18,104 nt of DNA from CAZLYK01 sp964563495 (GTDB lineage Bacteria > Acidobacteriota > Blastocatellia > RBC074): contig CAZLYK010000110.1 in NCBI GenBank assembly GCA_964563495.1, positions 1 through 18,104 of the forward strand, given 5' to 3'. The notes beneath the pieces were generated by a model. It saw nothing but the letters and a program-made list of their open reading frames with translations, was not told the DNA's origin and searched no databases. Shown here piece after piece: positions 14,711-18,104 of this stretch. Made by a program: the position numbers and the translations under genes. Position 1 is the stretch's first letter, and every line of letters starts with the position of its first letter.

Positions 14711-16603
14711 ATGCATCAGCTTGTAGTTCGTCTAGGGTGGGGCATCGTGCTGTTCGGTGTCCTGGCCTTTTCAATCAAATCCCCGGGTCGCTTATCCGGT
14801 CTTGGGGAGCAGAGCGTCGAGGCGCAAACCGAGATTCAGCTCGTGCCGGTGGCGAGCAATTTGTCGTCGCCGGTGCTGGTCAGGAACTCACACGACGGCA
14901 GCCACCGGCTCTTCATCGTCGAGCAGCCGGGTCGTATTCTGGTTTTGCCGCCGGGCGCCGCTTCGCCGCTCTCGACTCCGTTCCTGGATATCAGAACAAA
15001 AGTCTCATTCAGCGGTGAGCGTGGATTGCTCGGGCTGACCTTTCATCCACAATTCGCGTCCAATCGACGATTCTTTATCAACTACACGCGCGCCGGCGAC
15101 GGAGCGACGGTCATCTCGGAGTTCAAAGCCTCAGCCTCGGACAATAACCTGGCCGAGACCGAAGAGAAGACCATTCTGACCATCGCGCAGCCGTTCTCGA
15201 ATCACAACGGCGGGATGATCGATTTTGGTCCCGACGGCTATCTCTACATAGGCATGGGGGACGGCGGTTCCGCGAATGACCCGGGCAATCGCTCGCAGAA
15301 CCTTGATGAACTGCTCGGCAAGATGCTGCGGATCGATATCGACCCGACCGGTGGAACCGCGCCTTATGCTTCACCGCCGACCAACCCCTATTTTGGCGCG
15401 ACGCCGGGTCGCGACGAGATCTATGCCGTCGGTCTGCGCAACCCGTGGCGATGGTCGTTCGATCGTGCGACGGGGCAGCTATATGCGGGCGATGTAGGGC
15501 AGGGGGTGATCGAAGAGATCAGTATAATCACGCGCGGCGGGAATTACGGGTGGCGGGTCTTTGAAGGCACTCGCTGCACGAATCTGGGGCCGGCGGCGTG
15601 CAATCCGAACAATTTCACCCCTCCGGTGGTCGAATACGATCATTCGAATAATCGCTGCTCAGTGACTGGAGGCTATGTCTATCGAGGCACAAGCTCGACT
15701 TTACCCGCCGGCAGCTATGTTTACGGAGATTTTTGCACGGGCGAAATTTTTCTGCTCCAGAACAATTCGGCGAGTCTGCTGCTCGACACGAACATGCAGC
15801 TAGCGTCGTTTGGTGAGGATGAATCCGGGGAGATTTACGTCGTCGGTCTGGAGGGGCGGATCTTCCGGATCGCTCGTCCTGGGCCGCTGACCCCGGTTTC
15901 GGCGGCGAATTATCGTGGTGAGACGCTGGCCGTTGAATCGATAGCGGCGGCATTCGGCAATGGTATGGCGACCGGGACACAGGCTTCTTCGACCACGCCC
16001 CTGCCGACGACGCTGGCGGGCGCCGGTGTTCGGGTTCGCGATTCAGCCGGAGTTGACCGCACAGCTCTTCTCTTTTACGTCTCGCCCACACAAATTAATT
16101 TTCAGGTTCCTGCGGGAACTGCTGCGGGCAGCGCCACGGTCAGCATAACTAATAACGGCAGGTTCGGAGCTATCGCCTCGGGCACGGTCAACATTGCCAA
16201 CGTCGCGCCGGGTTTGTTCACGGCCGACTCGAGCGGTCACGGTCTGGCTGCGGCTGTAGTGCAGCGCACGCGCGCCGATGGAACCCAGGTGTTTGAGCCC
16301 GCAATTCGCTTCGAAGCGAACCAGTATCTTCCAGTTCCAATCGATCTGGGGCCATCCACAGACCAGGTCTTCCTTGTCCTTTACGGCGCCGGATTCCGCT
16401 TCCGAAGCTCGTTGACGGGGGTCACCGCGACAATCGGCGGTGAGCCGGCTCAGGTTACTTTTGCCGGCGCTCAGGGCGAACTGATCGGCCTCGATCAGGC
16501 CAACCTCAGGCTGCCTCGCACCCTCATCGGTCGCGGGATCGTCGACGTGGCTCTTACCGTCGACAAACTGCCGGCCAATCTCGTCAATGTGAGTGTTAAA
16601 TAG
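14711..16603 (+). CDS. PQQ-type sugar dehydrogenase (GSDH/HHIP-like) with a TIGR03437 C-terminal domain
   Basis: This 630-aa protein has a hydrophobic export segment (about residues 9-22, possible cleavage after VEA at 38). A six-bladed propeller of the soluble glucose/sorbosone dehydrogenase family spans about 45-390. The hallmark stretch NHNGGMIDFGPDGYLYIG with GMGDGG contains His165, matching the catalytic His of PQQ glucose dehydrogenases. GLRNPWRWSFD and GGNYGWRVFEG are also family motifs. From about 394 the protein continues into a domain of the TIGR03437 type: NYRGETLAVESIAAAFG, then VSPTQINFQVPAG, then LYGAG and a final NLVNVSV. That domain is common in secreted Acidobacteriota proteins and has no known function. 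The substrate is probably an aldose or related sugar, but dehydrogenase activity is inferred only. The TAG stop (16601-16603) lies inside the arm of the next hairpin repeat. Confidence 0.9.
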   Translation: MHQLVVRLGWGIVLFGVLAFSIKSPGRLSGLGEQSVEAQTEIQLVPVASNLSSPVLVRNSHDGSHRLFIVEQPGRILVLPPGAASPLSTPFLDIRTKVSFSGERGLLGLTFHPQFASNRRFFINYTRAGDGATVISEFKASASDNNLAETEEKTILTIAQPFSNHNGGMIDFGPDGYLYIGMGDGGSANDPGNRSQNLDELLGKMLRIDIDPTGGTAPYASPPTNPYFGATPGRDEIYAVGLRNPWRWSFDRATGQLYAGDVGQGVIEEISIITRGGNYGWRVFEGTRCTNLGPAACNPNNFTPPVVEYDHSNNRCSVTGGYVYRGTSSTLPAGSYVYGDFCTGEIFLLQNNSASLLLDTNMQLASFGEDESGEIYVVGLEGRIFRIARPGPLTPVSAANYRGETLAVESIAAAFGNGMATGTQASSTTPLPTTLAGAGVRVRDSAGVDRTALLFYVSPTQINFQVPAGTAAGSATVSITNNGRFGAIASGTVNIANVAPGLFTADSSGHGLAAAVVQRTRADGTQVFEPAIRFEANQYLPVPIDLGPSTDQVFLVLYGAGFRFRSSLTGVTATIGGEPAQVTFAGAQGELIGLDQANLRLPRTLIGRGIVDVALTVDKLPANLVNVSVK

Positions 16604-16685
16604 ACAGGATCGACAGGATTCTTTCAGGATTTGACAAGATTAGGTCTTGTTCAATCCTGAAAGAATCCTGTCGATCCTGTCGATT
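16599..16685. repeat. near-perfect 41-bp-stem palindrome (hairpin repeat copy 4)
   Basis: Arms 16599-16639 and 16645-16685 pair at 38 of 41 positions with a 5-nt loop (TTAGG). Right-arm units are TCTTGTTCA, ATCCTGAAAGA, ATCCTGTCG and ATCCTGTCGATT. The third unit (ATCCTGTCG instead of ATCTTGTTC) and the second (GAAAGA instead of GAATAA) differ from copy 1, and the left arm has the matching changes. It supplies the stop codon of the preceding gene and probably ends that transcript. The following gene starts 117 nt later. Confidence 0.93.
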
Positions 16686-16790
16686 GAGTAATCTCCCGCA
16701 GGATTGCGTGAAATCACTCATCCTCTGAGGCTGCAAACCGCCAAAATGCGGCTTTTATCCACGGGAATGAGATTTGCCTGTGAGTTACGA

Positions 16791-16796
16791 GAGGAG
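16791..16796 (+). promoter_or_regulatory. ribosome binding site that sets the dksA-like start
   Basis: GAGGAG lies 6 nt before the ATG at 16803. The open frame continues upstream to 16704 but has no such site there, so the shorter protein is preferred. Confidence 0.75.
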
Positions 16797-16802
16797 AAAA
16801 AT

Positions 16803-17153
16803 ATGGAGGAGTGGGAGGAAATCAAAGATTATCTGGTCGGGCGGCAGGCTGAGATACGCGATCGCTTACAGCGGATCGAGAATGATCGGCGCCATTTGAA
16901 CAAGCCGCTTGAAAAGGACTTTGATGAGCAGGCGATAGAGATGGAGAACGACGAGGTTCTGGATGCACTGGTCGATTCGATCTGGATTGAAATCGAGCAG
17001 ATTCAGAAGTCACTGACCAAGTTATCCGCCGGAACTTATGGAGTCTGCGAGGTATGCGGAAGGACGATTGGAAAGAAGAGGATAAAAGCATTGCCTCACG
17101 CTTCGCGTTGTATCGGTTGTCAAGAGAAGGCCGGAATGGGAGGGCAGGTTTAG
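16803..17153 (+). CDS. DksA/TraR-family zinc-finger protein
   Basis: This 116-aa protein has an N-terminal helical, highly charged region (about 1-75) consistent with the DksA-type coiled coil. A four-Cys zinc finger follows: Cys82, Cys85, Cys103 and Cys106, in CEVCGRTIGKKRIKALPHASRCIGC-like order (C-x2-C-x17-C-x2-C). DksA and TraR enter the RNA polymerase secondary channel and adjust promoter response, often together with ppGpp. At 116 aa it is shorter than E. coli DksA and longer than TraR, as many DksA-like paralogues are. The C-terminal helix after the finger is very short, so strict DksA function is not assured. It is the first gene of a plus-strand group; the macro-domain gene begins 21 nt after its stop. 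Confidence 0.87.
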   Translation: MEEWEEIKDYLVGRQAEIRDRLQRIENDRRHLNKPLEKDFDEQAIEMENDEVLDALVDSIWIEIEQIQKSLTKLSAGTYGVCEVCGRTIGKKRIKALPHASRCIGCQEKAGMGGQV

Positions 17154-17160
17154 CAAAGGT

Positions 17161-17167
17161 AAGGAGG
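17161..17167 (+). promoter_or_regulatory. ribosome binding site that sets the macro-domain gene start
   Basis: AAGGAGG lies 7 nt before the ATG at 17175. A TTG two codons earlier (17169) would overlap the edge of this site and is rejected. Confidence 0.8.
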
Positions 17168-17174
17168 GTTGGTC

Positions 17175-17663
17175 ATGATCCTCGAAGTCGATGGAGATAT
17201 TTTGCTGACCAATGCTCAGGTCATCGCTCATGGGATTGCACCACACGATCATTTTAATTCCGGCCTGGCATTGAGCCTGCGAATGTTGTGGCCGGAGTTG
17301 TATCAGGATTTTCGCCATTTTTGTCATGTTAAAAATCCCAGACCGGGTGGGGCTTGGGAATGGACCAGTTTTGATGGGGTTTGCATAATCAATCTATTTA
17401 CGCAGGAACCTCCGGTTGATCGCCACGCCAATCCGGGTAAAGCGAGTCTCAAGCATGTCAACCACGCATTGCGTGAGTTGCGTCATTTAATCGAGAAAGA
17501 GAGAGTGAAGAGCGTGGCCTTACCGAGGCTCGCTACAGGCGTCGGCGGGTTGGATTGGGATCAGGTTTTTCCATTGATTCAAAGGCATCTTGGCGATTTG
17601 GATATCCCGGTCATTGTTTATACGGATTACCAGAAGGGCAAGAGGGCGGTAGAAAGAATTTGA
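17175..17663 (+). CDS. macro-domain protein (TARG1/DarG-like ADP-ribose-binding fold)
   Basis: This 162-aa protein is a single macro domain. It starts with the GDI motif (GDILLTNAQVIAHG). A Gly-containing loop (HFNSGLALSLR) and a central strand (GVCIINLFTQEPP) follow. LPRLATGVGGLDWDQVFPLI corresponds to the PRIGCGL..L.W loop of TARG1 and DarG, and the protein ends with a strand and VYTDY, like the VYT end of TARG1. Macro domains bind ADP-ribose; this branch removes ADP-ribose from proteins or DNA. By eye, the Lys that acts in TARG1 (in ITKK) aligns with Gln in LFTQ, so hydrolase activity is uncertain and a binding-only role is possible. No DarT-like ADP-ribosyltransferase is adjacent, so this is not an obvious toxin-antitoxin pair. 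It is probably co-transcribed with the DksA-like gene. Confidence 0.82.
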   Translation: MILEVDGDILLTNAQVIAHGIAPHDHFNSGLALSLRMLWPELYQDFRHFCHVKNPRPGGAWEWTSFDGVCIINLFTQEPPVDRHANPGKASLKHVNHALRELRHLIEKERVKSVALPRLATGVGGLDWDQVFPLIQRHLGDLDIPVIVYTDYQKGKRAVERI

Positions 17664-17721
17664 TCAGCGGTGTGTGGCTTTTCCGGGGGGATGAAGCTAT
17701 GCGCCGTTTGGAGGAAGAGCA

Positions 17722-18104
17722 ATGGGCCGGATAGGGACAAAAGCGATGCTGTTGATCGCGAGTTTGATGATCGCGTTTTGGGCGCAAAACGGAATGTTCA
17801 ATCAATCCGTGATGATCGTAGAAGCCTTCCAGGCTAACTCGCAGACCAGGCAGATCGCTTACGGTCGAAAGCTCTTCCTCCAATATTGTGCCAGTTGTCA
17901 TGGGCTCGAAGGCAAGGGCGATGGCCCGGTTGTGGCAGCGCTCAGGTCTGTGCCCCCGGATCTGACCAGGATTCCGAAAGATAATAAAGGTCGATTCCCG
18001 GTCGAGTCTCTCATGAGGTCGATTTCCGGGATGAATAAGGTGCCTGCTCACGGTAGCAGGGAAATGCCTGTCTGGGGCGGGACGCTCGGAAAAGAGGAGA
18101 TCAT
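17722..18104 (+). CDS. c-type cytochrome, partial (runs off the window end)
   Basis: The first 127 codons are present and the gene continues past 18104. The ATG at 17722 is preceded by GGAGG with 7-nt spacing. The N-terminus has a hydrophobic export segment (about residues 8-21). The heme-binding motif CASCH is at residues 56-60, followed by GLEGKGDGPV, the usual context in monoheme cytochrome c of the cbb3-subunit/thiosulfate-dehydrogenase-like class. PPDLT and EMPVWG further on suggest the distal heme ligand Met in the latter. It is an electron carrier, probably periplasmic. It starts 58 nt after the macro-domain gene and may belong to the same transcript or to a respiratory gene set beyond the window. 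Confidence 0.85.
   Translation, partial: MGRIGTKAMLLIASLMIAFWAQNGMFNQSVMIVEAFQANSQTRQIAYGRKLFLQYCASCHGLEGKGDGPVVAALRSVPPDLTRIPKDNKGRFPVESLMRSISGMNKVPAHGSREMPVWGGTLGKEEI

Noticed and set aside
16700..16724. Inverted repeat AGGAT..GTGA/TCAC..ATCCT, possible operator
   Set aside because: Arms are short and interrupted by unequal spacers; it may be a fragment of the hairpin repeat family and cannot be tied to a regulator.
16738..16756. Short hairpin CCGC/GCGG followed by CTTTT upstream of the dksA-like gene, as an intrinsic terminator
   Set aside because: The stem is only 4 bp (7 with a mismatch) and the much stronger hairpin at 16599-16685 already lies just upstream.

Overview
The window looks like part of an Acidobacteriota chromosome, probably near class Blastocatellia. 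The clearest sign is the C-terminal domain of the sugar-dehydrogenase-like protein (14711-16603), which matches the 'Solibacter-type' TIGR03437 domain that is abundant in that phylum. Other signs are the moderately high GC content, the diderm envelope machinery (Omp85 barrel, TamB), periplasmic enzymes and SelB. The assignment rests on recognition of families, not on a database search.

Layout. (1) 1-2332: a decayed copy of a local hairpin repeat, then a plus-strand secreted penicillin-acylase-family Ntn hydrolase. (2) 2337-2421: a perfect 40-bp-stem palindrome between convergent genes. (3) 2417-12539, all minus strand. Read in the direction of transcription: a giant TamB-TamA/Omp85 fusion (2242 aa), a second hairpin repeat, a zinc-ribbon membrane protein, then a tight four-gene cluster of small secreted protein, CorA, small one-pass membrane protein and secreted HEAT-repeat protein. 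(4) 12540-12765: a divergent intergenic region with a degenerate repeat copy directly upstream of selB. (5) 12766-16603, plus strand: selB, then a PQQ-type sugar dehydrogenase/TIGR03437 protein behind a strong ribosome binding site. (6) 16599-16685: another hairpin repeat. (7) 16803-18104, plus strand: a DksA/TraR zinc-finger protein, a macro-domain protein and a c-type cytochrome cut off by the window end.

Three things stand out. First, both halves of the translocation and assembly module are encoded as one polypeptide that would run from an inner-membrane anchor to an outer-membrane barrel. It carries a Pro/Ala-rich hinge at the junction and an EF-hand-like loop just before the Omp85 LRGF motif. 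Second, a family of about 85-bp palindromes occurs four times, with a fifth decayed copy. Each arm is built of four ATCCTGT-like units of constant length (8/11/9/12 nt). Substitutions between copies are matched on the opposite arm, and the outer end of the arm touches or supplies the stop codon of neighbouring genes. Third, there are compact clusters of uncharacterised partners around corA and around dksA.

No tRNA, rRNA, CRISPR array, transposase or prophage gene was recognised. No gene-free stretch exceeds about 230 bases.
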